Position numbers and translations under genes: made by a program. The notes below the pieces were generated by a model. It saw only the letters and a program-made list of their open reading frames with translations, had not been told where the DNA came from and searched no databases. A stretch of DNA of 64,000 nucleotides from NCBI GenBank assembly GCA_020161065.1, contig JAIUPH010000007.1, forward strand, positions 454,225 through 518,224, in the 5' to 3' direction. The stretch comes from Pseudomonadota bacterium. Its GTDB lineage: Bacteria; Pseudomonadota; Gammaproteobacteria; Burkholderiales; Burkholderiaceae_C. Below, piece by piece: positions 39,470 to 48,832 of this stretch (positions are counted from its first letter, which is position 1; the number at the start of each line of letters is the position of its first letter).

Positions 39470-40923
39470 AGGGCGGCGCAATGAACGACGACATTCACGG
39501 CCCTTCGAAGCCGAGACGCGAACGCCGCCCGCTCCGCTTGTGGACACTGCTGGCCTCTGCCGCCCTGCTGGGCGGCTGCGCCAGTTTCAGCCCGGACGGT
39601 GGATTCGGCGCGGTGGAACAGACCGCCAAAGAACGGATCGGCAAGGACCTGCGCTGGGCGCGTACCGATGCCGACCGGGACAGCATCGACAAGCGTGTCG
39701 CGGAGTTGCTGGCCAAGCCTCTCACGGTGGATGACGCCGTGCAGGTCGCCTTGCTCAACAACCGCGGGCTGCAGGCCGACTTTCAGGAACTCGGCATCAC
39801 CGAGGCCGAGGTCGTGCAGGCCGGACGCCTGCCGAACCCGGGCTTCAGCTTCGGGCGCATGAGCCGGGGTGACGAACGCGAGATCGAGCGTGGGCTCCAC
39901 TTCAACCTCGCGCGCCTGGTCGCGATGCCGCTCATCGGAAAGATGGAAGCGCGGCGTTTCGAGCAGACGAAGGCCCGCGTGGCGATGAGCGTGCTGGCAC
40001 TGGCCGCCGACACGCGCAAGGCCTACTTCACCGCCTTGGCGGCGGAGGAGTCCGTTCGCTACATGCGGCAGGTGAAGCAGGCGGCCGATGCGAGTGCCGA
40101 ACTGGCCCGGCGCATGGAGCAGGTCGGCAACTTCAACAAGCTGCAGCGCGCGCGGGAGCAGGCGTTCTACGCCAACGCCGCCTTGCGCTTGGCCCAGGCG
40201 GAGCAGACGCAGCGGTCGACCCGCGAACGGCTGGTGCGCTTGCTCGGCGTCTGGGGGCCGCAGACCCAGTTCGCCTTGCCCGAGCGCCTGCCGGACGTGC
40301 CGACCTCGCCAGTCGAACTGCAGGACATCGAGCAGGTGGCATTGGCGCAGCGTCTGGACGTGCAGGGCGCCAAACTGGCGGCGCAGCAGACGGCAAGCAA
40401 CCTCGGCCTGACGAAGACGACCCGTTTCGTCAACGTGCTGGAACTCGGCTTGCTGCGCAACAGCTCGAACGAGGCACCCACGCAGCGCGGCTGGGAGATT
40501 GGCCTCGAGTTGCCGCTGTTCGATTGGGGCGGCGCGCGCGTCGCGCGTGCCGAGGCGGTGTACATGCAGACGCTGCACCGCGCCGCGGAGACCGCGATCA
40601 ACGCGCGGTCCGAGGTGCGCGAGGCCTACATGGGTTATCGCTCGGCCTACGACATCGCGCGTCACCACCGCGACGAGATCGTGCCGCTGAACCAGCGCAT
40701 CGCCGAAGAGAACGTGCTTCGCTACAACGGCATGTTGATCGGCGTCTTCGAACTGCTCGCCGATGCCCGCACGCAGATCGCCAGCGTCAACGCCTCCATC
40801 GAGGCGCTGCGTGATTTCTGGATCGCGCAGGCCGACCTCGACATGGCCCTGATCGGTAAGCCCAGCCTGAACGCCGCAGCGGGCCCCGCGATGGCGGCCG
40901 AAGCCGCCGGCGCAGGTCATTGA
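39466..40923 (+). CDS. TolC-family outer-membrane lipoprotein of the copper module
   Basis: 485 residues; a second start at 39481 (MNDDIHG) is possible. After a basic N-terminus a lipobox (AALLGGCASF) is present. The mature part shows TolC-type repeats (LTVDDAVQVALLNNRGLQADFQELGI; LVRLLGVWGPQ; GLELPLFDWGGARVARAEA). It should form an outer-membrane duct. No RND pump genes follow; instead the oxidase and cupredoxin do, so it may serve the Cus or Czc pumps or another exporter. It ends in Gly-Ala-Gly-His. Confidence 0.8.
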   Translation: MKGGAMNDDIHGPSKPRRERRPLRLWTLLASAALLGGCASFSPDGGFGAVEQTAKERIGKDLRWARTDADRDSIDKRVAELLAKPLTVDDAVQVALLNNRGLQADFQELGITEAEVVQAGRLPNPGFSFGRMSRGDEREIERGLHFNLARLVAMPLIGKMEARRFEQTKARVAMSVLALAADTRKAYFTALAAEESVRYMRQVKQAADASAELARRMEQVGNFNKLQRAREQAFYANAALRLAQAEQTQRSTRERLVRLLGVWGPQTQFALPERLPDVPTSPVELQDIEQVALAQRLDVQGAKLAAQQTASNLGLTKTTRFVNVLELGLLRNSSNEAPTQRGWEIGLELPLFDWGGARVARAEAVYMQTLHRAAETAINARSEVREAYMGYRSAYDIARHHRDEIVPLNQRIAEENVLRYNGMLIGVFELLADARTQIASVNASIEALRDFWIAQADLDMALIGKPSLNAAAGPAMAAEAAGAGH

Positions 40924-42365
40924 ACATGAAGGACTCTCACATGCTTTCCCGACGCAAGATGCTCGGCGGTGCTGGAGCCATCACAGCCGCCGCTGCCGCC
41001 GCCTCCGTCAGCAAAGTGGCCATGGCCGCACTGCCCGAGCCGGTCATCCAGACCAAGCCCGACACCATGCCGCCGCTGGTGCCGAACACAGGTCGCCCCT
41101 ACAACCCCGTTGTCACGCTCAACGGCTGGACGCTGCCCTGGCGCATGAACAACGGCGTCAAGGAGTTCCACCTCGTCGCGGAGCCCGTGGTGCGCGAGAT
41201 GAGCCCGGGCTTCAAGGCGCACCTGTGGGGCTACAACGGGCAGAGCCCGGGGCCGACGATCGAGGTGGTCGAAGGCGACCGCGTACGCATCTTCGTCACC
41301 AACAAGCTCGGCGAGCTCACCAGCATCCACTGGCACGGCCAGCGCCTGCCGAACGGCATGGACGGCGTGACAGGGCTGAACCAGCCGGGCATCGCACCCG
41401 GCAAGACCTACGTCTACGAGTTCGTTGCACGCCGCCCGGGCACCTTCATGTACCACCCGCACGCAGACGAGATGGTGCAGATGGCGATGGGGATGATGGG
41501 CTTCTGGATCACGCATCCGAAGGCGAAGCACCCGCTGATCGACGAGGTTGACCGTGACTTCGTGTTCCTGCTCAACGCCTACGACATCGATCCCGGCGCC
41601 TACACGCCCAAGATCATGACGATGCTGGACTTCAACCTGTGGAGCTGGAACAGCCGCATCTTCCCGGGCATCGACCCGCTGGTGGTCAGGCACATGGACA
41701 AGGTGCGCATCCGCATCGGCAACCTGACGATGACCAACCACCCGATCCATCTGCACGGGCACGACTTCCTCGTCACGGGCACCGACGGCGGGCCGACGCC
41801 CAAGTCCAGCCGGCAGTACGAGGTGACGACCGACGTTGCGGTGGGCCAGATGCGCCAGATCGACTTCCTGGCGGACGAGGAGGGCGACTGGGCCTTCCAC
41901 TGCCACAAGAGCCACCACACGATGAACGCGATGGGCCACGACGTCCCGACCATGATCGGCGTGGACCACCGCGGCGTGGCCAAGCAGATCACGAAATTGA
42001 TCCCCGACTACATGGTGATGGGCGAGCGCGGCATGAAGGACATGACCGAGATGGAGATGCCGCTGCCCGACAACACGGCCGCGATGATGACGGGCACCGG
42101 TCCCTTCGGCGCCGTCGGCATGGGCGGCATGTTCAGTGTCGTCAAGGTACGCAAGGACCAGAAGCCAGGCGACTACGCCGACCCGGGCTGGTTCAAGCAC
42201 CCGCCGGGCACGGTGGCCTACGAGTTCACGGGCGCGCTGCCCGACCCGGCGCGCTTCAAGGCCGACGCCAGCCCCGGGCCTGGCTCCATGCCACCAATGG
42301 CCAAGCCGTCGAAGGAGGTCGAGGTCAAGGTGCGCAAACCGGCGGGCGGCCACGGCGGCCATTGA
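40920..42365 (+). CDS. Periplasmic multicopper oxidase (copper oxidase)
   Basis: 481 residues with a twin-arginine signal (SRRKMLGGAGAI), exported folded with copper. The copper-binding motifs are complete: HWHG (about residue 137), HPHAD (about 180), HPIHLHGH (about 275) and HCHKSHH (about 325). The enzyme should oxidise Cu(I) to the less toxic Cu(II) with O2. The C-terminal 100 residues are Met-, Pro- and Lys-rich and end GGHGGH. It overlaps the upstream outer-membrane-factor gene. Confidence 0.9.
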   Translation: MNMKDSHMLSRRKMLGGAGAITAAAAAASVSKVAMAALPEPVIQTKPDTMPPLVPNTGRPYNPVVTLNGWTLPWRMNNGVKEFHLVAEPVVREMSPGFKAHLWGYNGQSPGPTIEVVEGDRVRIFVTNKLGELTSIHWHGQRLPNGMDGVTGLNQPGIAPGKTYVYEFVARRPGTFMYHPHADEMVQMAMGMMGFWITHPKAKHPLIDEVDRDFVFLLNAYDIDPGAYTPKIMTMLDFNLWSWNSRIFPGIDPLVVRHMDKVRIRIGNLTMTNHPIHLHGHDFLVTGTDGGPTPKSSRQYEVTTDVAVGQMRQIDFLADEEGDWAFHCHKSHHTMNAMGHDVPTMIGVDHRGVAKQITKLIPDYMVMGERGMKDMTEMEMPLPDNTAAMMTGTGPFGAVGMGGMFSVVKVRKDQKPGDYADPGWFKHPPGTVAYEFTGALPDPARFKADASPGPGSMPPMAKPSKEVEVKVRKPAGGHGGH

Positions 42366-42401
42366 CCACTGATAAGCATCCCCCACTCGAAAGGACATCC
42401 C

Positions 42402-42914
42402 ATGCACCACAGCAAGCGTCAACTGCTCCTCGCCATCCCTGCCACCCTGCTCGGTGCCTCCGGGCTGGTGCGGGCGCACGGCGACGAAGACCACCCCAAG
42501 AAAGCCGGTCCGGTCAAGAAGGAGCAGAAGGACTGGGGCATCGCCGGCGATGCCAAAAGCGCCAAGCGCAGCATCGAGGTCGGCATGGCCGACAACATGC
42601 GATTCACTCCGGACAAGATCGCCGTGCGACAGGGCGAGACGGTGAAGTTCGTTGCGCGCAACACCGGCAAGGTGATGCACGAGTTCGTCATCGGCACCAA
42701 GGCCGAGAACGGCAAACACGCTGAGATGATGGTGAAGTTCCCGACCATGGAACACGACGAGCCGTACATGGCCCACGTGCCGCCCGGCAAGACCGGCGAG
42801 ATCGTCTGGACCTTCAACCGCGCCGGCGAATTCGAGTTCGCCTGCCTGATCGCCGGTCACTACCAGGCCGGGATGGTGGGATCGATCACGGTGGCGGCGG
42901 CGGGCAAGGCATGA
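42402..42914 (+). CDS. Periplasmic cupredoxin (plastocyanin-like)
   Basis: 170 residues. A signal peptide and a His/Lys-rich linker (AHGDEDHPKKAGPVKKEQKD) precede a cupredoxin domain with type-1 copper ligands His93 (VMHEFVIG), Cys148, His153 and Met158 (CLIAGHYQAGM), spaced C-x4-H-x4-M. It should bind one copper and pass electrons or copper between the oxidase next door and other partners. It overlaps the DUF411 gene. Confidence 0.88.
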   Translation: MHHSKRQLLLAIPATLLGASGLVRAHGDEDHPKKAGPVKKEQKDWGIAGDAKSAKRSIEVGMADNMRFTPDKIAVRQGETVKFVARNTGKVMHEFVIGTKAENGKHAEMMVKFPTMEHDEPYMAHVPPGKTGEIVWTFNRAGEFEFACLIAGHYQAGMVGSITVAAAGKA

Positions 42915-43393
42915 AGCGGCGTCGCGCACTGGCTTCGCTGCTCGGCGCTGCCGGGTGGCTGTCGATTCCCACTGCTCTGCAAGCGCAGAGTTCCGCGGTG
43001 CGGGTCGAGGTCTGGAAAAGCCCGACCTGCGGGTGTTGCAAGGACTGGATCACCCACCTCGAAGCCAACGGCTTCCAGGTCAAGGTCAACGATGTCGGCA
43101 ACACCGCGGCCCGCGCCCGGCTGAAAGTGCCCATGAAGCTCGGTTCGTGCCACACAGCGTGGGTTGGCCGCTACGCCATCGAGGGGCACGTACCGGCGGC
43201 CGACATCCACCGTCTGCTGAAAGAGCGCCCCGACGCCATCGGCCTGGCCGTTCCCGGCATGCCGGTCGGCTCCCCAGGGATGGATGGTCCCGCCTACGAC
43301 AACCGGCAGGACCCCTACGACGTGCTGCTGATCGCCCACGACGGCAGCACCCAGGTCTTCAACAGCTACTTCAAGCAAAAGGAACGTTCATGA
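42911..43393 (+). CDS. DUF411 periplasmic metal-binding protein
   Basis: 160 residues with a signal peptide (ALASLLGAAGWLSIPTALQA), then the DUF411 hallmark VEVWKSPTCGCCKDWITHL (CGCC) and later LGSCHTAWVGRYAIEGHVPA and GLAVPGMPVGSPGM. The Cys, His and Met residues suit Cu(I) binding. DUF411 proteins are common in copper and silver islands. It overlaps both neighbours by four bases, so it is in the same operon as the cupredoxin and CusF-like genes. Confidence 0.88.
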   Translation: MKRRRALASLLGAAGWLSIPTALQAQSSAVRVEVWKSPTCGCCKDWITHLEANGFQVKVNDVGNTAARARLKVPMKLGSCHTAWVGRYAIEGHVPAADIHRLLKERPDAIGLAVPGMPVGSPGMDGPAYDNRQDPYDVLLIAHDGSTQVFNSYFKQKERS

Positions 43394-43752
43394 ACCACCA
43401 ACGATTCTTCTTCCGCGCGACGGGCCTCGCGCTCGCGTTTTCGGCCTCGGCTGCGTTGCCGGCTTGGGCAGCAGGTGAACCCGGCGCGCCCGGCACGGTG
43501 ATCGCGCAAGCCTCGACCACCGACATGACCGACGGCGAGGTGCGCAAGGTGAACAAGGAAGGCGGCACCCTGACCCTCAAGCACGGCGACATCAAGAACC
43601 TGGACATGCCGGGGATGACGATGGTGTTCGCGGTCAAGGACAAGGCGATGCTCGACAAGGTGAAGGCCGGCGACAAGATCAAGTTCAAGGCCATCAACGA
43701 CGCGGGCAAGTTCACCGTCACCGAGGTGCAGGTGGTGCAGGTGGTGCAGTAG
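43390..43752 (+). CDS. cusF: CusF-like copper-binding protein with Met in place of Trp
   Basis: 120 residues from the ATG at 43390. After a signal peptide, the CusF-type OB fold shows DGEVRKVNKEGGTLTLKHGDI and LDMPGMTMVF. The Cu(I) ligands align as His65, Met76 and Met78, with spacing identical to E. coli CusF His36/Met47/Met49. The Trp44 position is Met73. That could give a fourth sulfur ligand in place of the cation-pi cap. The end carries three near-identical GTGCAG repeats (VQVVQVVQ). Confidence 0.85.
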   Translation: MNHQRFFFRATGLALAFSASAALPAWAAGEPGAPGTVIAQASTTDMTDGEVRKVNKEGGTLTLKHGDIKNLDMPGMTMVFAVKDKAMLDKVKAGDKIKFKAINDAGKFTVTEVQVVQVVQ

Positions 43753-43758
43753 TCCGCC

Positions 43759-44277
43759 ATGGGCCCGCCCGCCATGGCGCTGGCCCTCGTCGTCGCGCTG
43801 GCCGCTGCGGGCCTGGCGTGGCACGAGTGCCTGCTGTTGGTGACCGCGGCACTGGCGGCGCAGCGGCTCGAGCTGTTGCGCATGGAACGCGCCGGTCCGC
43901 TCGACGCGTGGCGCATCGGCGCTCGCTGCCTCTTGGCGGGCAGCGCAGGCCTGTTCGGCTCGGTGGTCCTCGCAGTGGTGTTGCTGGCCGCTGCGGCCGG
44001 CTGGTGGCAACCGAGCCACGACCAGCCCGTGCTCACGGTCGGACTGATCGCAACGGTCGGCGTCGTAATCACCGCCATGCAGATGCGCGTCGATCGAGTC
44101 TTCGCGGAGGGCGGGCTTTGGCTGCTGTCGGTGCTCGGCGCGACGACGGGCATCCTCGTGGCAACGGGCGGCGGCAGCGCCTGGACCTGCCTGGTGTCGG
44201 GTGCCGGCGCGGCGTACCTGGCATGGACGAGTTGGCAGCTCGCAACGGCCGGCGCATCGTTCCTGCGAACCGATTGA
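43759..44277 (+). CDS. Small multi-span membrane protein, 172 aa
   Basis: Five or so hydrophobic segments with few charges and one Cys near the end. It starts six bases after the cusF-like gene and precedes the GOLD-like gene by 34 bases, so it is probably in the copper operon. No known transporter motif is visible. I cannot name a family; a membrane partner of the periplasmic copper proteins is possible. Confidence 0.45.
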   Translation: MGPPAMALALVVALAAAGLAWHECLLLVTAALAAQRLELLRMERAGPLDAWRIGARCLLAGSAGLFGSVVLAVVLLAAAAGWWQPSHDQPVLTVGLIATVGVVITAMQMRVDRVFAEGGLWLLSVLGATTGILVATGGGSAWTCLVSGAGAAYLAWTSWQLATAGASFLRTD

Positions 44278-44311
44278 AGATCACTGCAACCACGGACACG
44301 AAAGCAAGAAC

Positions 44312-44692
44312 ATGAAGCGCATCCGGACCTGCTGCGCACTGGCCGCAGCAACGCTCTCCGGCGCGGCCCTTGGCGCAACCCACATCGTGGACATCGCCTG
44401 GCCGCCCGACGGCCGCTTCGCGCACATGGCGCAGATCGCCTCGGGCAAGTTCGTCGAGGTCTGCGGCAAGCTGGCGGTGGGGGAGGGCGTGCGCTGGAGC
44501 TTCACTACCTCAGCGCCGGTGGACTTCAACATCCACTACCACGTCGGCAAGGAGGCCGTATTCCCGGCCAGGCAGACACAGGTCACCAGCGGCCGCGACA
44601 CGCTGAATGTCGCCGTGGCGCAGGACTACTGCTGGATGTGGACGAACAAGGGCGGTGCCCCGGTGAGCTTGACGGTCGAGCTGGCGCGTTGA
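44312..44692 (+). CDS. Exported GOLD-like beta protein with conserved Cys pair (copy 2)
   Basis: 126 residues from the ATG at 44312, with a signal peptide (TCCALAAATLSGAALGA). The mature domain shares FVEVCGKLAVG, VRWSFTTSAPVDFNIHYHVG and DYCWMWTNKGGAPVSL with the gene at 26349-26732. The FNxHxH motif and the two Cys are conserved. Both copies lie beside copper-type genes (kinase pair; copper operon), which suggests a periplasmic metal-binding family without an assigned function. Confidence 0.55.
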   Translation: MKRIRTCCALAAATLSGAALGATHIVDIAWPPDGRFAHMAQIASGKFVEVCGKLAVGEGVRWSFTTSAPVDFNIHYHVGKEAVFPARQTQVTSGRDTLNVAVAQDYCWMWTNKGGAPVSLTVELAR

Positions 44693-44721
44693 TCTCCGGG
44701 CGTGGCAGCCGGCGCCGTCGA

Positions 44722-45201
44722 TCAGGCGGCCCGGCGACGCGCCCGCCCCGGCTGGAGTCCGACGGTCCTGCCGAGCGGCTGACGTGCCGGGGCCGCCTTC
44801 GTGGCGCCCTCGTGGGCGAGTGTGTCGATGATCGGGCAGTCGGGCCGGTCGTCACCGTGGCAGCAATGCACGAGGTGCTCGAGTGTCGCCTTCATCGACT
44901 GCAGTTCCTTGAGCTTCTCGTCGAGTTCCTCGATGTGCGCCTGCGCCAGCGCGCGCACCTGCCGGCTCGGCCGCCTGCGGTCCTGCCACAGACCGAGCAG
45001 TTCGCGAATCTGTTCGATGGAGAAGCCCAGGTCGCGCGACTGGCGGATGAAGCGCAGCGTGCTGACTTCCTTGTCGGCGTATTGCCGGTAGCCTGACTCG
45101 GTGCGAACGGCCTCCGGAAACAGGCCGACGCTCTCGTAATGGCGAATCATCTTCGCCGACACGCCCGAGGCTTTGGCGGCTTCGCCGATGTTCATGCTCA
45201 T
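44722..45201 (-). CDS. cueR: CueR-type copper-responsive MerR regulator
   Basis: 159 residues. The MerR helix-turn-helix ([24 protein letters not shown]) and dimer helix are complete. The Cu(I)/Ag(I) site is Cys114 and Cys122 in [14 protein letters not shown], spaced as in E. coli CueR (112/120), and Ser79 sits at the position of the CueR Ser77 that marks monovalent-metal sensing. A basic 25-residue tail follows. The start overlaps the copA stop, so regulator and pump are co-transcribed. Likely targets are the three promoters at 47683, 47766 and 49800. Confidence 0.9.
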   Translation of the reverse strand: MSMNIGEAAKASGVSAKMIRHYESVGLFPEAVRTESGYRQYADKEVSTLRFIRQSRDLGFSIEQIRELLGLWQDRRRPSRQVRALAQAHIEELDEKLKELQSMKATLEHLVHCCHGDDRPDCPIIDTLAHEGATKAAPARQPLGRTVGLQPGRARRRAA

Positions 45202-47651
45202 CGTTGTACTCCCAAGGCTGCCACGGTTCGAGGCTGCTGGTTCGCCGGTTCTGCCGCGCGCCCGTCGGCGACGCCGCGCCAGCGGCGCAGGGTCAGCGCG
45301 TTCAGCACCACGCTGACGCTGCTGAAGGCCATCGCGGCACCGGCGATGACTGGGTTCAGCAGGCCCAGCGCTGCGAGCGGGATGCCGAGCACGTTGTAGC
45401 CGAAGGCCCAGAACAGACCCTGCTTGATCTTCGAGTAGGTGCGGCGGGAAATGTCCAGCGAGTCGGCCACCAGCCGCGGGTCGCCGCGCATCAGCGTGAT
45501 ACCGGCGGTCTCGGTCGCCACGTCGGCACCGCCGGCCATCGCGTACGACACCGATGCAGCGGCGAGCGCTGGTCCGTCGTTCAGACCATCACCGACAAAG
45601 GCCACCACCTCACCGGCGTCGCGCAGTTCCTTGACGATGGCCGCCTTGTCGCCGGGCAGCACCTCGGCACGCACCTCGGCGATGCCCAGTTCCTTCGCGA
45701 CGGCTTCGGCCGCGCCGCGGTTGTCACCCGTCAGCATCACGGTGCGGATGCCGAGCTGATGCAGACGTGACACCGCCTCCGCCGCAGCCGGCTTGACCGT
45801 GTCGCCGAAGGCCAGCAGGCCGAGCAAACGCTGCTGACCGGCATTGGACTGGACCAGCCACGACACGGTCCTGCCCTGCCGCTCCAGCCGTCGCGCTTCG
45901 GCGTGCAAGCTGCCTTCTTCGAGACCCAGTTCGCGCAGCAGGCGCGTGCTGCCCAGCGCCAGCGTCTGGCCCCGAACGACGCCTTGCACCCCGCGCCCCG
46001 GGAGCGCCTGGGCTTCGTGCGCCTCGGGCACCGGCAGGCGCTCATGGCGGACCTGGTCCATCACGGCCACGGCGAGAGGATGGCTGCTTGACATCTGCAG
46101 CGCGGCGGCCAGCCGCAGCACGTCGTCCCGCGTCGAACCATCCGCAGCCACCACCGCAGCGAGCGACGGCTTGCCTTCGGTGAGCGTGCCGGTCTTGTCG
46201 AACGCGACCACAGTGACGGCGTGTGCGACCTCCAGCGCCTCGGCATCCTTGATGAGGATGCCATGGCGCGCCGCGACACCGGTGCCGGCCATGATGGCCG
46301 TCGGCGTAGCCAGCCCGAGCGCACATGGGCAGGCGATGACCAGCACGGCCACCGCATTGATGAGCGCCTGCTCCCAGTCACCCGTGAAGCCGAACCAGCC
46401 CAGGAACGTCGCCAACGCGATGACCAACACCACCGGCACGAACACCGCACTGACGCGGTCGACGATGCGCTGGATCGGTGCCTTCGCGGCCTGCGCCGAC
46501 TCGACCATGCGGATGATCCGAGCCAGCGTCGTCTCTGCGCCGATCGCGGTCGTGCGGACCGTCAGCGCGCCCTCGGCATTGATGGCGCCGCCGGTCACCT
46601 TGTCTCCGACGCCCTTGGCCACCGGCAGGCTCTCTCCGGTGATGAGCGATTCGTCGATGTGGCTGCGGCCTTCGACGATGTCGCCGTCGACGGCCACGCG
46701 GTCGCCAGGGCGAACGATGACCAGGTCGCTGACCACGACCTGATCCACCGGAACATCCAGCTCGACATCACCGCGGCGCACGCGGGCTGTGGTCGGCCGC
46801 AGCGCGTTCAGCGCCCGGATGGCATCGGCCGTCTGCCGCTTGGCGCGCTGCTCGAGCCACTTGCCCAGCAGCACGAGCGTGACGACGGCCGCGGAGGCCT
46901 CGAAGTAGAGGTGCGGCATGCCATGCTGGGCATGCTTGAAGAGCAGGTAGACCGAGAGCCCGTAGGCCGCCGAGGTGCCCAAGGACACCAGCAGGTCCAT
47001 GTTGCCGGTCTTGGCGAGCACGGCCTTCCAGCCGGCGCGGTAGAAGCGCCAGCCGAGCCAGAACTGCACCGGCGTGGCCAGCGCCAGCTGGAGCCAGCCG
47101 TTCAGCATCCAGTCGATGCCGACGAGCTGCAGCAGCATCGGCAGGACCAGGGGCAAGGTCAACGCGCCGCTCACGGCCACGGGCCACCAGGCTGGGATGC
47201 GAGCAGTTGGCTGCGAACTCGCTTCCTGAACGTTCTTTGCGGCGTAGCCGGCCTTCTCGATCGCGGCCTTCAGCGCTGCGACGGGCACCGTCGACAAGGC
47301 CTGGATCCTCGCTTTCTCGGTCGCCAGGTTGACCGTGGCGCTGGAGACCCCGGGCACCTTGAGCAGCGCCTTCTCGACCCGAGCCACGCACGATGCGCAG
47401 GTCATGCCTTCGACCAGAAGAGTCGTCTCAGACGTCGCAACGTCGTAGCCAGCCTTGCGCACAGCAGCCGCCAACGTGTCTGCGGTCACTGCAGGCTCGG
47501 CATGCACCGAGGCTTGTTCGGTCGCCAGGTTGATGCTGGCATCCCTGACGCCAGGGACCGCCTTGAGCGACTTCTCGACGCGCATGACGCAGGAGGCACA
47601 GGTCATGCCCGTGACCTGCAGCTTGATGTTGGACAGCGCGGCGGTGTTCAT
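45198..47651 (-). CDS. copA: Cu(I)-exporting P1B-1 ATPase with two HMA domains
   Basis: 817 residues from the ATG at 47651. A longer frame and the ATG at 47684 are excluded because 47684 falls inside the -10 of the CueR-type promoter. Two N-terminal HMA domains each carry GMTCASC (Cys18/21, Cys85/88). Then come eight membrane segments, TGES, the CPC motif ([13 protein letters not shown]), DKTGT, an HP motif and [10 protein letters not shown]. The pump moves Cu(I) from cytoplasm to periplasm. It forms an operon with cueR and is divergent from copZ. Confidence 0.93.
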   Translation of the reverse strand: MNTAALSNIKLQVTGMTCASCVMRVEKSLKAVPGVRDASINLATEQASVHAEPAVTADTLAAAVRKAGYDVATSETTLLVEGMTCASCVARVEKALLKVPGVSSATVNLATEKARIQALSTVPVAALKAAIEKAGYAAKNVQEASSQPTARIPAWWPVAVSGALTLPLVLPMLLQLVGIDWMLNGWLQLALATPVQFWLGWRFYRAGWKAVLAKTGNMDLLVSLGTSAAYGLSVYLLFKHAQHGMPHLYFEASAAVVTLVLLGKWLEQRAKRQTADAIRALNALRPTTARVRRGDVELDVPVDQVVVSDLVIVRPGDRVAVDGDIVEGRSHIDESLITGESLPVAKGVGDKVTGGAINAEGALTVRTTAIGAETTLARIIRMVESAQAAKAPIQRIVDRVSAVFVPVVLVIALATFLGWFGFTGDWEQALINAVAVLVIACPCALGLATPTAIMAGTGVAARHGILIKDAEALEVAHAVTVVAFDKTGTLTEGKPSLAAVVAADGSTRDDVLRLAAALQMSSSHPLAVAVMDQVRHERLPVPEAHEAQALPGRGVQGVVRGQTLALGSTRLLRELGLEEGSLHAEARRLERQGRTVSWLVQSNAGQQRLLGLLAFGDTVKPAAAEAVSRLHQLGIRTVMLTGDNRGAAEAVAKELGIAEVRAEVLPGDKAAIVKELRDAGEVVAFVGDGLNDGPALAAASVSYAMAGGADVATETAGITLMRGDPRLVADSLDISRRTYSKIKQGLFWAFGYNVLGIPLAALGLLNPVIAGAAMAFSSVSVVLNALTLRRWRGVADGRAAEPANQQPRTVAALGVQR

Positions 47652-47682
47652 GGATGTCTCGGGAAGTTGTTCGATCTTGCGC

Positions 47683-47713
47683 ATCGTCAAGGTTCTAACG
47701 ATGGCAAGGTCAA
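47683..47713 (-). promoter_or_regulatory. CueR-type promoter of copA (19-bp spacer)
   Basis: On the minus strand TTGACC (47708-47713), 19 bases, GACGAT (47683-47688). The spacer carries the ACCTT half-site. The promoter is divergent from that of copZ, 52 bases away, and decides the copA start at 47651. Confidence 0.65.
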
Positions 47714-47765
47714 CAGCCGCCGACGATTGTGCCTGCTGGGATTGTGGATTCCCCGCCACTGTCGC

Positions 47766-47796
47766 TTGACCTTCCAACAGTGGGAGAGTGAACAGT
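47766..47796 (+). promoter_or_regulatory. CueR-type promoter of copZ (19-bp spacer)
   Basis: TTGACC (47766-47771), a 19-base spacer beginning TTCCAACAG, and AACAGT (47791-47796). The ACCTTCC start of the operator equals that at 49800. It ends 30 bases before the copZ ATG. Confidence 0.7.
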
Positions 47797-47826
47797 TGAT
47801 TCATCAGCAACCCACTGGAGCAAACG

Positions 47827-48087
47827 ATGATTGCCTTCGAAGTCAACGACATGACCTGCGGCCACTGCGTCAGCACCATCACCAAGGCGCTGAAGGGCAC
47901 CGACAAGGACGCAAAGATTCAGATCGATCTCGCGACGCACCACGTGCAGGTGGAGCCTGTCTCGGCCGACGCCGAGGAACTGGCGGAAGCCATCAAGGAT
48001 GCAGGCTACACGCCGGTGCCGGTCGAGACGGTGGCCGGTGAAGCCGCGGCGCAGAAGAGAGGGTCCTGCTGCGGGCACTGCCAGTGA
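47827..48087 (+). CDS. copZ: CopZ-like Cu(I) chaperone
   Basis: 86 residues, one HMA domain: [19 protein letters not shown] with the metal-binding MTCGHC (Cys11/Cys14), then a C-terminal extension ending [10 protein letters not shown] with three more Cys. It should carry Cu(I) in the cytoplasm to CopA. The extra CCGHC tail, not part of a minimal CopZ, may hold further copper. It is divergent from copA and has its own CueR-type promoter. Confidence 0.9.
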   Translation: MIAFEVNDMTCGHCVSTITKALKGTDKDAKIQIDLATHHVQVEPVSADAEELAEAIKDAGYTPVPVETVAGEAAAQKRGSCCGHCQ

Positions 48088-48244
48088 TGGCTGTGGACGT
48101 GGTCGTCCGACCCGCATCGAAGCCGAGCCCGCGTCGTCAACCGTCGCGCGCGAACGTGGCATCCCCTTGATGCGGGTCAATCACTTCTGTGGCGATGCTC
48201 ATAGGATCGCCAGCATGGGGTAGCTCCTGCCTCCCCACCAGCGC

Positions 48245-48685
48245 ATGCACTCTCGACTCGGCCGCCCTCAAACACGACGCATCGCCTCGGTGATGCTGTT
48301 CGTGTGGCTGTTCGCGGTGGTCGCGAGCTGGGCCAATGCGTGCATCCTGCAGCCGGAGAGTTCGAGCGGTCACCATGCGCGCGGGGGCTTCGTCGTACCG
48401 CACGGATCGAGTCACGAAGCTGCTGCTGGCGCCAATGGGACGCACGAGCCCGATCCGGCGCTGCAAGCCTGCTCGAGCTTCTGCGAGACGGAGCGGAACA
48501 TCGTCACCAAAGCCCAGTCGGCCAAAGCCGATGGCGCCGCGGAGCAACCGGCACTGGGGGCACAGGTCTTCGCCTGCTGGCCTGCCTTCACGCCCGGACG
48601 GACGGAAGTCCTCTGGCGTCCGCTCGCGACGCCACCGCCACCGGGACCGTCGGTGGCCATCGCCTTCCTTCGGCTGACCATTTAG
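48245..48685 (+). CDS. Small exported Cys-containing protein, 146 aa
   Basis: A long basic start (RLGRPQTRRIASV) precedes a signal-type segment (MLFVWLFAVVASWANA) and a mature part with CILQPESSSGHH, LQACSSFCETERN and FACWPAF. The end is Pro-rich. Four Cys and some His suggest a redox or metal role. It resembles in design the other small Cys/His-rich proteins of the island. It is followed after about 150 bases by the Met-rich lipoprotein gene. The family is not recognised. Confidence 0.5.
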   Translation: MHSRLGRPQTRRIASVMLFVWLFAVVASWANACILQPESSSGHHARGGFVVPHGSSHEAAAGANGTHEPDPALQACSSFCETERNIVTKAQSAKADGAAEQPALGAQVFACWPAFTPGRTEVLWRPLATPPPPGPSVAIAFLRLTI

Positions 48686-48832
48686 CCCCTCGGCCGAGCT
48701 GGCGCAGGCGCGGACGTGCTCCGCGCGCTGGCCGGCTCGCGCGTCCACACCTGCTTCGGTCGATGCCGAAGCGCAGGTGTCCTTGCCGTTCCTCGACGGT
48801 GACCCATCCCTCGTTCCCACTGGAGTTTCATC

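Noticed and set aside
40917-42929. 670-codon minus-strand frame opposite the oxidase and cupredoxin
   Set aside because: Covers two clearly coding genes on the other strand and has shadow-type composition.
43729-43752. Microsatellite-type GTGCAG repeat at the end of the cusF-like gene as a phase-variation tract
   Set aside because: Units are in-frame multiples of three at the very C-terminus, so changes would not switch the gene off.
47652-47906. N-terminal extension of copA into copZ
   Set aside because: The extension would run through the copA and copZ promoters and antisense to copZ; the family starts near the first HMA domain.
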